64,000 bases of DNA. Origin: Nitrosomonadales bacterium. GTDB taxonomy: Bacteria; Pseudomonadota; Gammaproteobacteria; Burkholderiales; Gallionellaceae. The notes under the pieces were generated by a model that worked only from the letters and a program-made list of their open reading frames with translations, searched no databases and was not told where the DNA came from. A program made the translations under genes and the position numbers. The first letter of the stretch is position 1; each line of letters begins with the position of its first letter. Positions 44,856-55,121 of the stretch are shown here, piece after piece. The stretch lies in the NCBI GenBank assembly GCA_016234685.1, contig JACRAT010000030.1:81853-145852 (forward strand). The letters run 5' to 3'.

Positions 44856-47147
44856 ATGAATCTGAAAAAAATAGCGGCGCTGCTTCCGCTGCTGTACGTG
44901 AGTTCCAGCTACGCGATCGAACCCTTCATCGTGAAGGATATTCGCGTCGAAGGCATCCAGCGCACCGAAGCCGGAACCGTGTTCAGCTACCTGCCGGTCA
45001 AGGTGGGCGAGAAACTGGACGACAAGAAGTCCGCCGCCGCCATCCGCGCCCTGTTCGCCACCGGCTTCTTCAAAGATGTCCGCTTGGAAGTCGAGCAAGG
45101 CGTGCTGGTCGTGCTGGTGCGTGAACGCCCGGCCATCGCCAGCGTCAGCATCAACGGCGTGAAGGATTTCCCCAAGGATCAGCTCATCAGCAACCTGAAG
45201 AACGTCGGCCTGTCCGAAGGCCGCATCCTCGACAAATCGGCGCTGGATAAATCGGAGCAGGAACTCAAGCGCCAGTACGTAGCACGCGGCAAATACGGCG
45301 TCACCGTGCGCACCACCGTCACCGAGCTGGAGCGCAACCGCGCTGCGGTCAGCTTCAACGTCATCGAGGGCGAGGCCGCCAAGATCAAGCAGATCAACTT
45401 CGTCGGCAACCACGACTTCCCCGAAGACGAGTTGCAAGGCATGATGAAGCTGAACACCACCAACTGGTTGAGCTGGATCAGCAAGAACGACCAATACTCC
45501 AAGCCCAAGCTCTCGGCTGACCTTGAGACGCTACGCTCGTATTATCTGGACAACGGCTATCTGGAGTTCGCCATCAACTCGACGCAAGTCTCCATCACGC
45601 CGGACAAAAAAGACATCTACCTCACCGTGAACGTCACGGAAGGTGCGAAGTTCACCGTCTCTGACATCAAGTTGGCGGGCGGCGAAAAGGTCGTGCCGCA
45701 TGAAGTGCTGCGCGAGCTGCTCTCCATCAAAGCGGGCGATGTGTTCTCGCGCAAACAACTGACCGAATCCACCCGCAAGATCGGCGAGCGACTGGGCGAT
45801 GAAGGCTACGCCTTCGCCAACATCAACGCCGTGCCGGAAGTGGACAAAGAAAAGCACGAAGTGAAATTCACTGTCGCCATCGATCCCGGTCAGCGTGTCT
45901 ACGTGCGCCGCATCAACATCGAGGGCAACACCAAGACCCGCGACGAAGTCATCCGCCGCGAGTTCCGCCAGATGGAGAGCGGCTGGTTCGCCGCCGCCAA
46001 GGTCAAGAAATCCAAACAAAAGGTCGATCGGCTGGATTACTTCAGCGCCGTCAATATCGAGACCCTGCAAGTACCGGGGACATCCGACCAACTGGACATG
46101 AAAGTCTCCGTCACCGAAAAATCCACCGGCAGCTTCTCAGTCGGCGCGGGCCTGTCCAGCGGCGAAGGCTTAGTACTGAGCGGCGCGATCACCCAGAGTA
46201 ACATCTTCGGTTCAGGCAACTTTCTCTCGACCCAGATCAACACCAGCAGGGTCAATACCGTCACCTCGGTCTCCTACACCAATCCGTATTACACCGACGA
46301 AGGAGTGAGTCGTGGTTTTGATGTCTATCAACGCAAGACCAACACCACCGCGACCACTGTCCTCAGTCAGTACAGTTCCGCCACGGTGGGCGCAGGCGTG
46401 CGTTTTGGTGTGCCGTGGAACGACGACAACACCATCCAGTATGGACTGACAGCGGAACAGACCGCCATCGGCCTGACTGCCACCAGCCCGCAGCGCTATA
46501 TCGACTACGTCAATAAATTCGGCTCTAAGAACACCACGTTGATCAGCACGGTAGGCTGGACTCACGATGGCCGCGACAGCGCCATCTACACGACTGAAGG
46601 CTCGGTACGGCGAGTGTTTGCCGAAGTGGGCTTACCTGTCGCCAGTATGCAGTACTACAAACTGACTGCGCAAAACCAGTGGTTCTACCCCGTCGCCAAG
46701 GACATCACCCTGATGCTGAATGGCGAAGTCGGCGTCGGCCACGGTTACGGTGGTAAAGCACTGCCGTTCTTCAAGAATTTCTACGCTGGCGGCATCGGCT
46801 CGGTGCGCGGCTACGAGCCGAACTCGCTAGGCCCGGTCGATGCGAACAACCTCGCGCTGGGCGGCACCAAGCGCGTGGTCGCCAATGCCGAACTGCTATT
46901 CCCCATCCCCGGCTTCGCCAAGGACAACTCCTTGCGCCTGTCTACTTTCGTGGATGCCGGTGCAGTCTACGGCCCGACTGTGACGACCATCTACCCCGGC
47001 AGTATGGGGATACGTTACTCCGGCGGCGCGGCGCTGACTTGGATTTCGCCAGTCGGCCCGCTCAAGATCAGCGTGGGTGTTCCCCTCAACAAACAGCCGG
47101 GTGATAAACTGCAAAAATTCCAGTTCACGCTGGGCTCGCTGTTCTAG
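44856..47147 (+). CDS. bamA: Outer membrane protein assembly factor BamA
   Basis: A 763-aa Omp85 protein that inserts beta-barrels into the outer membrane. After a signal peptide (cleavage near SSYA) five POTRA domains occupy about 22-420 and the 16-strand barrel the rest. The loop-6 VRGY motif (GSVRGYEPNSLGP) and the terminal Phe are present. It follows rseP by seven bases. bamC is at 7943-9058. Confidence 0.98.
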   Translation: MNLKKIAALLPLLYVSSSYAIEPFIVKDIRVEGIQRTEAGTVFSYLPVKVGEKLDDKKSAAAIRALFATGFFKDVRLEVEQGVLVVLVRERPAIASVSINGVKDFPKDQLISNLKNVGLSEGRILDKSALDKSEQELKRQYVARGKYGVTVRTTVTELERNRAAVSFNVIEGEAAKIKQINFVGNHDFPEDELQGMMKLNTTNWLSWISKNDQYSKPKLSADLETLRSYYLDNGYLEFAINSTQVSITPDKKDIYLTVNVTEGAKFTVSDIKLAGGEKVVPHEVLRELLSIKAGDVFSRKQLTESTRKIGERLGDEGYAFANINAVPEVDKEKHEVKFTVAIDPGQRVYVRRINIEGNTKTRDEVIRREFRQMESGWFAAAKVKKSKQKVDRLDYFSAVNIETLQVPGTSDQLDMKVSVTEKSTGSFSVGAGLSSGEGLVLSGAITQSNIFGSGNFLSTQINTSRVNTVTSVSYTNPYYTDEGVSRGFDVYQRKTNTTATTVLSQYSSATVGAGVRFGVPWNDDNTIQYGLTAEQTAIGLTATSPQRYIDYVNKFGSKNTTLISTVGWTHDGRDSAIYTTEGSVRRVFAEVGLPVASMQYYKLTAQNQWFYPVAKDITLMLNGEVGVGHGYGGKALPFFKNFYAGGIGSVRGYEPNSLGPVDANNLALGGTKRVVANAELLFPIPGFAKDNSLRLSTFVDAGAVYGPTVTTIYPGSMGIRYSGGAALTWISPVGPLKISVGVPLNKQPGDKLQKFQFTLGSLF

Positions 47148-47198
47148 GATGAGTTGATCCCGATCCCGTCCCAATCAATGCATGGCAAGGAGCAAGTA

Positions 47199-47732
47199 AT
47201 GAGAAGCACATTCAACATTCTGATCGCCATCCTGTTCGCCGCCAGCACGGCACAGGCGGTGGCTGCCGATTTCCGTGTCGGCGTAGTCGATACCGAGCGC
47301 ATCCTGCGCGAATCCGCACCTGCCGCCAAGGCCGAGAAGAAGATCGAGAAGGAGTTCGCCACACGCGACCAAGAACTCAAAAAACTGATGAAGCAAGCCA
47401 AGGACATCCAATCCTATCTGGAGAAGGAAGGGCTGACCCTGCCTGAATCCGAGCAGCGCGTCAAAGAGCGTGAGCTGGCGAACATCAACGCCAATCTGCA
47501 ACGGATGCAGCGCGAGTTCCGCGAAGATCTGAATCTGCGCAAGAACGAAGAGCTGACCGTGGTGCTGGACTTGGCGAACAAGGCCATCCAGTCGCTGGCC
47601 GAGACCGAGCACTACGACCTCATCCTGCAAGAGGCCGTCTATCGCAACCCCAAGATCGACATCACCGACAAAGTGCTGAAGCTCTTGGCTGCTGACGAAA
47701 AAGCCGCCGAAGACAAAGCCGCCAAGAAGTAA
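47199..47732 (+). CDS. skp: Periplasmic chaperone Skp/OmpH
   Basis: A 177-aa exported protein. The signal peptide ends near AQAVAADF; a long charged coiled-coil follows, as in Skp, which holds unfolded outer membrane proteins. AAGGAG lies before ATG 47199; upstream in-frame codons to 47154 are not needed. Next to bamA as in most Proteobacteria. Confidence 0.93.
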   Translation: MRSTFNILIAILFAASTAQAVAADFRVGVVDTERILRESAPAAKAEKKIEKEFATRDQELKKLMKQAKDIQSYLEKEGLTLPESEQRVKERELANINANLQRMQREFREDLNLRKNEELTVVLDLANKAIQSLAETEHYDLILQEAVYRNPKIDITDKVLKLLAADEKAAEDKAAKK

Positions 47733-47744
47733 GCGGCAGTTCCC

Positions 47745-48800
47745 ATGAGTACATCTACCTACCGCCTGGCGGATCTGGTGGCGCGCTTTGGCGGCGAGGT
47801 TCTGGGCGATGCCGAGACCTGCGTCAGTCAAGTCGGCACACTGGATAGCGCCGACGCGCGCCACATCACCTTCCTTGCCAACCGCAAGTACCGCACGCAA
47901 CTGGAAGCCACCGCTGCGGCTGCGATCATCGTCAGCCGCGCCGATGCCGACGCGACTGCGCTGCCACGCATCGTCTGCGACAACCCTTACGCCTACTTCG
48001 CCCGCGTCTCGGCCCTGTTTAACCCGCAGCCCGAAGTCGTCCCCGGCATCCACCCCTCCGCCGTGATCGGCGACGGCGCAGCCATCTCGCCCAGCGCCCA
48101 GATCGGCGCGAACGTGGTCATCGGCGTTGCCGCCAGAATCGGCGCTAACACGGTCATCATGGCGGGCTGCATCATCGGCGACGGCGTGTCGATCGGCGAC
48201 GACTGCCGTCTCTACCCGCGCGTGGTGATCTATCACGATTGCGTCATCGGCGACCGGCTGGTCGCCCACTCCGGCGCGGTTATCGGAGCGGACGGCTTCG
48301 GACTGGCTTGGGATGCAGGCCGCTGGCTGAAGATCCCGCAGATCGGTCGCGTGGTGATCGGCGACGATGTCGAGATCGGCGCCAACACCACCATAGACCG
48401 GGGCGCGCTGGACGACACCGTGATCGAAAACGACGTTAAGCTGGACAACCAGATCCAGATCGCCCACAACGTGCGCGTCGGTGCGCACACCGCCATCGCC
48501 GGTTGCGTGGGCATCGCGGGCAGCACCACCATCGGCAAGTATTGCCGCATCGGCGGCAGCGCGGGCATCATCGGCCACTTGGAGATCTCCGACAACGTGG
48601 AAATCTCGGCCTTCTCGCTGGTCAGCAAATCCATCACCGAGGCAGGCAGCTACACCGGCATCTTCCCCTTGAGCCGCAAGGAAGAATGGCGCAAGACCGC
48701 CGCCCAGCTGCGTCATCTGGACGAACTGGCGCAACGCGTCAAACATCTTGAAAATAAACTGGCCGCCCCCCAGAGCCAGCACCATAACGAGGAGAAATGA
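47745..48800 (+). CDS. lpxD: UDP-3-O-(3-hydroxyacyl)glucosamine N-acyltransferase
   Basis: A 351-aa left-handed beta-helix acyltransferase of lipid A synthesis. An N-terminal UDP-binding domain (about 1-105) leads to hexapeptide repeats (many I-G-x-x), with the catalytic His in [11 protein letters not shown] and a C-terminal helical region. The stop overlaps the fabZ start. Confidence 0.97.
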   Translation: MSTSTYRLADLVARFGGEVLGDAETCVSQVGTLDSADARHITFLANRKYRTQLEATAAAAIIVSRADADATALPRIVCDNPYAYFARVSALFNPQPEVVPGIHPSAVIGDGAAISPSAQIGANVVIGVAARIGANTVIMAGCIIGDGVSIGDDCRLYPRVVIYHDCVIGDRLVAHSGAVIGADGFGLAWDAGRWLKIPQIGRVVIGDDVEIGANTTIDRGALDDTVIENDVKLDNQIQIAHNVRVGAHTAIAGCVGIAGSTTIGKYCRIGGSAGIIGHLEISDNVEISAFSLVSKSITEAGSYTGIFPLSRKEEWRKTAAQLRHLDELAQRVKHLENKLAAPQSQHHNEEK

Positions 48801-49255
48801 TGAGCACACTCAATGGCATGGACATCAACGAGATCCTGAAGCGCCTCCCCCATCGCTACCCCTTCCTGCTGGTGGATCGCGTCATCTCCATCGACCCCGG
48901 CAAGGAGATCGTCGCGCTGAAGAATGTCTCGATGAACGAACCCTTCTTCCCCGGCCACTATCCGCACCATCCGGTGATGCCCGGCGTGCTCATCATCGAG
49001 GCGATGGCGCAGACCGCCGCGCTGCTGTCTTTCGCCAGCATGGACAACGGCGGCCCGGACGAGAACTCGGTGTATTACTTCGTCGGCATCGACGGCGCAC
49101 GCTTCAAACGCCCGGTCGTGCCCGGCGACCAGCTCATCCTCAAGGTACAGCCGTTGCGCAATCTGCGCGGACTGTGGAAATTCAAGGCGACCGCCGAAGT
49201 GGACGGCCAGATCGCCGCCGAAGCCGAGATCATGTGCACGATGCGGGCAAAATGA
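48800..49255 (+). CDS. fabZ: 3-hydroxyacyl-ACP dehydratase FabZ
   Basis: A 151-aa hot-dog-fold dehydratase of fatty acid elongation. [13 protein letters not shown] and the catalytic His/Glu in [20 protein letters not shown] are intact. GAGGAG suits the ATG at 48800 best; 48797 is also possible. Located between lpxD and lpxA, where 3-hydroxyacyl-ACP is shared with lipid A synthesis. Confidence 0.97.
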   Translation: MSTLNGMDINEILKRLPHRYPFLLVDRVISIDPGKEIVALKNVSMNEPFFPGHYPHHPVMPGVLIIEAMAQTAALLSFASMDNGGPDENSVYYFVGIDGARFKRPVVPGDQLILKVQPLRNLRGLWKFKATAEVDGQIAAEAEIMCTMRAK

Positions 49256-50025
49256 TGCGCCACCCGACCGCCATCATCCATCCGAACGCGAAGCTGGCCG
49301 ACGATGTAAAGGTCGGCCCGTACTCCATCATCGGTGAACACGTCGAGATCGGCGCAGGCACGATCATCGGCCCGCACGTAGTGATCGACGGCCACACCAC
49401 CATCGGCAAACATAACCACATCTTCCAGTTCTGTTCGCTGGGTGAAGTACCGCAAGACAAGAAATACAAGGGCGAACCGACCCGGCTGGTGATCGGCGAC
49501 CACAACGTGATCCGCGAGAGCTGCACCTTCAACCTCGGCACGGCGCAAGACCGGGGCGAAACCACGGTGGGTAGTCACAACTGGATCATGGCCTACGTCC
49601 ACATCGCGCATGACTGCGTGGTGGGCAACCACACCATCTTCGCCAACCAGTCCACACTGGCTGGCCACGTCATCATCGACGATTACGTGATCCTCGGCGG
49701 CTTTACGGGCGTGCATCAGTTCTGCCGCGTCGGCGAAAGCGTCATCACCGGCATCGCCTCGGTGGTGCGCCAGAACGTGCCGCCCTACCTCACCGTCTCC
49801 GGCACGCCCGCCGCTCCGCACGGCATCAACGCCGAAGGTCTGAAGCGGCGCGGCTTTTCGCCCGAGGCGATCGGCGCCGTCAAGCGCGCCTACAAAACGC
49901 TGTACCGCCAAGGCCTGTCGCTGGATCAAGCCCGCGAGGCCATTGCCGCCGAAGTGTCTGCTCACCCTGAACTCGCCATCTTCGCCGAAGCACTGACCCC
50001 TTCGGAGCGCGGCATCGTCCGCTAA
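49252..50025 (+). CDS. lpxA: UDP-N-acetylglucosamine acyltransferase
   Basis: A 257-aa left-handed beta-helix enzyme catalysing the first step of lipid A synthesis. The catalytic His lies in [25 protein letters not shown] and the C-terminal helical part ([11 protein letters not shown]) are typical. ATG codons at 49252 and 49255 overlap the fabZ stop. The frame is open upstream in fabZ but is not coding there. Confidence 0.97.
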   Translation: MMRHPTAIIHPNAKLADDVKVGPYSIIGEHVEIGAGTIIGPHVVIDGHTTIGKHNHIFQFCSLGEVPQDKKYKGEPTRLVIGDHNVIRESCTFNLGTAQDRGETTVGSHNWIMAYVHIAHDCVVGNHTIFANQSTLAGHVIIDDYVILGGFTGVHQFCRVGESVITGIASVVRQNVPPYLTVSGTPAAPHGINAEGLKRRGFSPEAIGAVKRAYKTLYRQGLSLDQAREAIAAEVSAHPELAIFAEALTPSERGIVR

Positions 50026-50032
50026 GCCGCCC

Positions 50033-51187
50033 ATGTCACCGACGATCAAGACCATCGCGCTGGTCGCCGGAGAAGCCTCGGGCGATCTGCTCGGCAGCCA
50101 TCTGATGACGGCCATCCGACAGCAACGCCCCGATGTGCGCTTCGTCGGCATCGGCGGCCCGAAGATGCAATCGGCGGGCATGGAGGTGTGGTTCCCGATG
50201 GAAAAGCTGGCGGTACGCGGCTACGTCGAAGTGCTCAGGCATTACCGCGAGATTGTCGGCATCCGCAAGCAGTTGCGCCACCGCCTGCTGAAAACGCCGC
50301 CCGATCTGTTCATCGGCGTGGACGCGCCCGACTTCAATCTCGATCTGGAACTGGCGCTGAAGAAACACGGCATCCCCACCGTGCATTACGTCAGCCCGTC
50401 GATCTGGGCTTGGCGCGGTGAGCGCATCCACAAGATCAAACGCGCCGTTTCGCACATCCTCGCGCTGTTCCCGTTCGAAGCTCCGATCTACCAAAAAGCC
50501 GGCGTGCCGGTGACTTACGTCGGCCACCCGCTGGCGGACATCTTCCCCGACCAAGCTGACCGTGCCGCCATGCGCGAACAGATGCGGCTGCCGCAGCAGG
50601 CGACCATCTTCGCCCTGCTGCCCGGCAGCCGGCAGAGCGAAGTCAGCCATCTGGCGCAGACTTACATCGACACCGCCCGGCTGATCGCCCAGCGGATGCC
50701 GGAGGCGCAATTCCTCGTCCCCTTGGTCAGCCGCGAGACGCGCGACATTTTCGAGGAAGCGCTCTACCGCAGCGAAGCGCAGAATCTGCCGCTCACCCTG
50801 CTGTTCGGCCACGCCCACGACGCGATGATCGCCGCCGACGGCGTGCTGGTCGCTTCCGGCACGGCCACGCTGGAAGCCGCACTGCTCAAACGCCCGATGG
50901 TCATCACCTACAAAGTGCCGGGCTTCACCTACTGGTTGTCCAAACGCAAGGCCTATCAGCCGTGGATCGGCCTGCCCAACATCCTCGCCGGACGCTTCGT
51001 CGTGCCCGAGATCTTGCAGCACGACGCCACCCCGGAACATCTGGCGCAGGCGCTCATCAACCTCGTTTCCAACGCCCAAGCCGTCGGCGAGCTGGAGAGA
51101 CTGTTCATCGAGATGCACGCCACGCTGAAACAGGACACCGCGCACAAAGCCGCTCAGGCCATCCTGCCCTATCTCGACCGGGCATGA
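50033..51187 (+). CDS. lpxB: Lipid-A-disaccharide synthase
   Basis: A 384-aa GT19 glycosyltransferase that joins UDP-diacyl-GlcN and lipid [11 protein letters not shown] at the start, [33 protein letters not shown] and the late [11 protein letters not shown] segment are visible. The stop overlaps rnhB. Confidence 0.97.
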   Translation: MSPTIKTIALVAGEASGDLLGSHLMTAIRQQRPDVRFVGIGGPKMQSAGMEVWFPMEKLAVRGYVEVLRHYREIVGIRKQLRHRLLKTPPDLFIGVDAPDFNLDLELALKKHGIPTVHYVSPSIWAWRGERIHKIKRAVSHILALFPFEAPIYQKAGVPVTYVGHPLADIFPDQADRAAMREQMRLPQQATIFALLPGSRQSEVSHLAQTYIDTARLIAQRMPEAQFLVPLVSRETRDIFEEALYRSEAQNLPLTLLFGHAHDAMIAADGVLVASGTATLEAALLKRPMVITYKVPGFTYWLSKRKAYQPWIGLPNILAGRFVVPEILQHDATPEHLAQALINLVSNAQAVGELERLFIEMHATLKQDTAHKAAQAILPYLDRA

Positions 51188-51759
51188 GCCAGCTGCAACT
51201 GTTGATCTGCGGCGTGGACGAAGCTGGGCGTGGCCCGCTGGCGGGGCCGGTGTACGCCGCCGCCGTGATCCTCAACCAAGACCGCCCCATTCCCGGCCTC
51301 AACGATTCCAAGAAACTCAGTGAAAAGAAACGCGACCGACTGGCGCTGGAGATCCGCGAACACGCGCTGGCCTGGGCCATCGCCAGCGCCAGCGTCGAAG
51401 AGATCGACCGCATCAACATCCTGCGCGCCAGCCTGCTGGCGATGCAGCGCGCCGTAGCAGCCTTGAGCCTCACGCCGCACGAAGTGCTGGTGGACGGCCT
51501 GCACTGCCCCGAAACCGGCCTGCCCAGCCGCGCCATCGTCAAGGGCGACAGCACGGTAGCGGCCATATCTGCCGCCTCCATCCTCGCCAAGACCGCGCGC
51601 GACGCTGAACTGCTGACTCTGCACGAAGCCTATCCGCACTACGGTTTCGCTGTCCACAAAGGCTACCCCACCGCCGTCCACCTCGCCGCCCTGCGTCGGC
51701 ATGGCCCGTGCAGCGAACATCGTCGCAGCTTCGGGCCGGTGAAGGCACTACTGGGCTGA
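51184..51759 (+). CDS. rnhB: Ribonuclease HII
   Basis: A 191-aa enzyme that cuts RNA in RNA-DNA hybrids and single ribonucleotides in [19 protein letters not shown] holds the first two acidic residues, [12 protein letters not shown] follows, and the VDGLHCP and [16 protein letters not shown] segments supply the others. Last gene of the operon; a terminator follows. Confidence 0.97.
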   Translation: MSQLQLLICGVDEAGRGPLAGPVYAAAVILNQDRPIPGLNDSKKLSEKKRDRLALEIREHALAWAIASASVEEIDRINILRASLLAMQRAVAALSLTPHEVLVDGLHCPETGLPSRAIVKGDSTVAAISAASILAKTARDAELLTLHEAYPHYGFAVHKGYPTAVHLAALRRHGPCSEHRRSFGPVKALLG

Positions 51760-51769
51760 TCTCCTAATA

Positions 51770-51799
51770 AAAAAGGCGCACCCGAAAGTGCGCCTTTTT
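51770..51799. terminator. Terminator at the end of the rpsB-rnhB operon
   Basis: A 12-bp stem AAAAAGGCGCAC / GTGCGCCTTTTT with six-base loop. Poly-A on one side and poly-T on the other allow use from both the rnhB side and the convergent 51816 gene. Confidence 0.9.
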
Positions 51800-51815
51800 C
51801 TTACTTGGCCTTGCC

Positions 51816-53132
51816 TTAACGGTGTAGCGCGTTGAGCTGTTTGGCGATGATGTCGTGACTGAGCCAAAGCACCGGAGCCGCAGGGTTGGCCGTCTCATGG
51901 AACATCAACGGGCCAGTCCCTTCCAGCACGAGGGCGCTCAGGATGTCGGTGACCAAGGCTTTGCGGTCAACATGCATCTGCGTGATCGCTTCCGAAGTGC
52001 CTATCATCAGATCGGCCAGTTCGGCACTGTTGTCCATCGGCCAAGCCGCGTAGTTGCGGAAGGTCGCCATCACGCCGGTGGCGTTGTAATCGTCGATGGT
52101 CTGGATCAGGCTTTCCAGCGAACTGCCTTCTTGCAGCAGCGCTCGGCAGGCTTGCCATTGCTCATCGGCCCACGCGCCGCCGTTCTCACGCTTCAGCGCA
52201 GTGAGCAGCGGGAACAGCGAAAGTTCGACCCCGACGAAAATGTCGGACGAATTGGTGCGTATCTCCGGGCAGTTGTAGACGGTAGCCTTGATGCCCTGCG
52301 CCCAAGCCGCCTCGGCGACGCGCTCCAGACGCATCTTGGCTTGCCCTTGCGTGTAGCTGGTGTAAGTCTGCCACTGGTATTCGCCGTCGATGAGGATCTC
52401 CGTACCGTGGTAGCCGTAAGCGGTGTAGCGCACTTGCCCGCCAGTCTTTTCGATGCGGGCGCGGATGGCGGCACTGCCTTCGATCAGATACTGGAAGGTG
52501 TTAGCCGTCACCTCGTCGAAATTCTTCAGGATCAGGCGACCGAGGTCGCTATCGAGCAGCGCGCGGGTCGACAGGAAACGATCACCCCGGCCTTTGTAGA
52601 CGCGGTTGGCGATAGCCAGGAACACTTTGACCTTGGGGATGCCGCCCGCCATGGTGTGGGCGAAGAAGACGTTGCTGCCGTCGGGGATCAGGCTATCCAG
52701 CGTAGCCATCACTTGAGCAACCGAATCCTTGAAGCGCTGAACGCCGACTTCGCGGCACTTCTCGATGTGCGCCCAGTCCAGCTTGTCGTCCTGCCAGCTC
52801 TTCAGCGTCATATCAGCCAGCAGGTCGGTCGGCGTCGGCTCACCTGCGGGTGCGTCCAAATCGAAACCGGCCATCAGCGGCACATTGATGATGCGCCCAC
52901 CCAAATTGGCCTCGGCGATCGCCAGTTCCTCTTCCGTCAAGGCACGCAGCGCGTTGTTCTCGTCGCGACGACCGACCGTGACGCCGATGATGGTCATCCC
53001 CGCCTGACGCGCCTCGTTGATAAGGCCATTGGCGTAACCCCGCCCAAAGAGTTCGCCGAACAGAACGAATACGTCGCCTTTGCGGAACAGGTTGCTCTGC
53101 GGAATGTTTCTCAACGGAGTGAGTGCGGTCAT
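51816..53132 (-). CDS. Conserved protein, possible FabMG-type reductase family
   Basis: A 438-aa cytoplasmic protein with no signal peptide or membrane helix. The N-terminal segment [20 protein letters not shown] looks like a glycine-rich nucleotide-binding turn, and [13 protein letters not shown] follows. The rest is well conserved in character but not recognised. I recall similar proteins being annotated as the FabMG enoyl-ACP reductase family; this is a weak memory, and no SDR catalytic motif is obvious to me. ATG 53132 with GGAGAT upstream is chosen. Monocistronic, convergent with rnhB. Confidence 0.6.
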   Translation of the reverse strand: MTALTPLRNIPQSNLFRKGDVFVLFGELFGRGYANGLINEARQAGMTIIGVTVGRRDENNALRALTEEELAIAEANLGGRIINVPLMAGFDLDAPAGEPTPTDLLADMTLKSWQDDKLDWAHIEKCREVGVQRFKDSVAQVMATLDSLIPDGSNVFFAHTMAGGIPKVKVFLAIANRVYKGRGDRFLSTRALLDSDLGRLILKNFDEVTANTFQYLIEGSAAIRARIEKTGGQVRYTAYGYHGTEILIDGEYQWQTYTSYTQGQAKMRLERVAEAAWAQGIKATVYNCPEIRTNSSDIFVGVELSLFPLLTALKRENGGAWADEQWQACRALLQEGSSLESLIQTIDDYNATGVMATFRNYAAWPMDNSAELADLMIGTSEAITQMHVDRKALVTDILSALVLEGTGPLMFHETANPAAPVLWLSHDIIAKQLNALHR

Positions 53133-53200
53133 TGAAACGATCTCCAATCAGTGGTTGTAATCCAGATACTGGGCGCGGATTGTACCAACTGAGCGCGAGT

Positions 53201-53410
53201 TTGATGGGAAAAATGGAAGTGCAGATGAACCCCGACATGTACCACGGCTACACCGGCCACGAAATGCTCGACGACGTCGGCCTGATCCATATGAACGGAC
53301 GGCTGTACGACCCGATGATGGCGAGGTTCGTGAGTGCGGATTTCATCATCCAGAGCCCCGGCAACCTCCAGTCCTACAACCGCTACACCTACGGCTCTGA
53401 GGTAGGCTGA
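53201..53410 (+). pseudogene. RHS repeat-associated core fragment
   Basis: About 53 codons (roughly 53237-53395) encode the conserved RHS core end: [22 protein letters not shown], then ARFVSADFI and [11 protein letters not shown]. Intact RHS proteins have more than 1000 residues before this point and a toxin tip after it. Here there is no upstream RHS sequence, and the frame stops right after NRYTYG, where the IS3-like element begins. It is a remnant of a polymorphic toxin gene. Confidence 0.8.
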
Positions 53411-53815
53411 AATAAATGGACCCCAACGTTTGATAAACTTGAAACGGAGGTGAGGCATGAAATAGAAAGTACCCAGCGCGATTTACAGTAAAGAATTCCG
53501 AGAGCAAGCGGTCAAGTTGGTCACGGAAGGAGAATTGAATCCAAAAGAGGCGGTCGGGCGACTGTCGATGCCGACGTCCACATTGGAGTACTGGTTGAGG
53601 TCGGCGCGTGCAGGCAAGTTGAGCGAGGTTGGCAAGACGCAACGCCCGTTGACTGAAGTTGAGTTGGAGTTGTCCAAAACCAAGCGTGAACTGGCTGAGG
53701 TCAAGATGGAACGCGATCTGTTAAAAAAAGCGGCTGCGTACTTTGCCAAGAAAGTGCTGTGAAGTACGCCATGATGAAGGACTTGCAGGGAGAGTATCCA
53801 ACGAGATACCGGTAA
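53399..53815 (+). mobile_element. Truncated IS3-family insertion sequence remnant
   Basis: An orfA-like frame follows a strong ribosome site (ACGGAGG): ATG at 53457, but codon 3 is TAG. The rest (53466-53762) encodes a typical IS3 OrfA: YSKEFREQAVKLV, a helix-turn-helix (PKEAVGRLSMPTSTLEYWL) and a leucine-zipper coiled coil. An A7G slippery run (53722-53730) precedes the orfB overlap. orfB keeps only about 18 codons (KYAMMKDLQGEYPTRYR) and stops at 53813-53815. The right end is lost. Confidence 0.75.
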
Positions 53816-53840
53816 CTGATCTTCCGCATGGCAATCCTCC

Positions 53841-55121
53841 CTACCTCAACCCACACAACACCACAAACCTGACCGGCAGCTGCGGGTCGGATTTCTCTAT
53901 CCGGTGACTGACCAGATGGGCTTCAGCGAACACGCCCTCGCCGTCGAGTTTGCCGATGTATTCGATCAGGGCATCCCAGTCTCGCGCTTCAGCTTCGAGT
54001 TTGACCTGACGGTTCGGGATGTCGGGCTCGACAGCGATGAGCGCTACGTTTTCACCAGATGAAGATTCTAGGGTCTTGAGCAGGCCGCCCCAAGGAAAGG
54101 TCAATCTGGCCTGAACAAGCTGGAATTTTCGGACAGCGGAAGCAGCCTCGGGGCTTTCTGCGGTGTGTTTGCGCACCTTTTGCTGATCCAGTCCGGCTCG
54201 GATCTCGCCTGCTTCCTCAAGCAAGACTATCTGCTGTTGGATGACGCCTGCCGCAACGAGTACAGCCAGCAGAAGGATGCCCCAGCCGAGTCGGTGGGCT
54301 GACCAAGATGTCTGAGGTTGCCAGCTGATGTCGGGTTGGAATCCGCACTTAACGGACATATCCGGCTCAAGCAGGTTGAGTTTGCAGTCCTGGGCCGGAA
54401 ATGTGAAGTGATCTGACAGACAGTAGCATTGCGGAGCGTCTGCCGGGTAACCGTTGAGCAGGGCTTCGCGCGCCAGCATGATTGCGAGGTTGGGCGGGGC
54501 ATCACGCTCGGTCAGCATCCGCTTGATGTGGGTGATCCGTTTGTTCCGTATCCCCAGCAAGAGAATGACGCCGGCCTCGACCACGGCAAATTGCGCCTCA
54601 CCCGCAGGGAGTTTGCTGGACAGGGCTGCAAACGCTTGGGTAAGCAACGGACGAACGCTCTTGAGCCGGGGGCCGGGAATGATCTCGGCGAAGGCTTGCA
54701 GCAGGGTGGCGTCGATGGCCGCGATCAAGCGAGGCTCACCATAGCGGGCCGAACCGACCGCGAGTTGCCATGATTGGGCGGCATCTTCGTAGATGCGTTC
54801 GAGCACGATCCCTGCCAAGGCAGCTTCTTCCTGATGACCGATCAGGTCTTCCGACCAAGGCAGCATGGCATAGCGAACAAAATGACTGGACAGCAGGACA
54901 GTCGCGCACGTACCGGAGGTAAGAGGATACTCGCTCAGCCAGAGCTTGAGCGTATCGAGCGCTGGCTGCCAGCGCGGCACACCGTCCACCGGTGCGCAAG
55001 CCAGATCGGCCAGAATTGCCGGCGGCTGCCGTCCGGTGCCGGGCGCGATGATGCGCACCCGGTCCGGGTATAGGGTGATCTCCAGCGGCTTAGTCCGCAA
55101 AGGTAGTGCGATTAATTTCAT
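53841..55121 (-). CDS. GspL/PilM-PilN-like inner membrane assembly protein
   Basis: A 426-aa protein. The first ~270 residues look like the actin-like cytoplasmic domain of GspL/PilM, weakly conserved. One membrane helix (RLGWGILLLAVLVAAGVI, about 285-305) is followed by a coiled coil and a ferredoxin-like periplasmic domain as in GspL/PilN. It would link the ATPase to the periplasmic PilO/PilP-like proteins encoded on the opposite strand. ATG 55121 overlaps the end of gspE by 32 bp. Confidence 0.68.
   Translation of the reverse strand: MKLIALPLRTKPLEITLYPDRVRIIAPGTGRQPPAILADLACAPVDGVPRWQPALDTLKLWLSEYPLTSGTCATVLLSSHFVRYAMLPWSEDLIGHQEEAALAGIVLERIYEDAAQSWQLAVGSARYGEPRLIAAIDATLLQAFAEIIPGPRLKSVRPLLTQAFAALSSKLPAGEAQFAVVEAGVILLLGIRNKRITHIKRMLTERDAPPNLAIMLAREALLNGYPADAPQCYCLSDHFTFPAQDCKLNLLEPDMSVKCGFQPDISWQPQTSWSAHRLGWGILLLAVLVAAGVIQQQIVLLEEAGEIRAGLDQQKVRKHTAESPEAASAVRKFQLVQARLTFPWGGLLKTLESSSGENVALIAVEPDIPNRQVKLEAEARDWDALIEYIGKLDGEGVFAEAHLVSHRIEKSDPQLPVRFVVLCGLR

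Noticed and set aside
47175..48809. 544-codon minus-strand frame across skp and lpxD
   Set aside because: Antisense to two conserved genes; the Asp/Val/Ala-rich pattern is the complement of the lpxD hexapeptide repeats.
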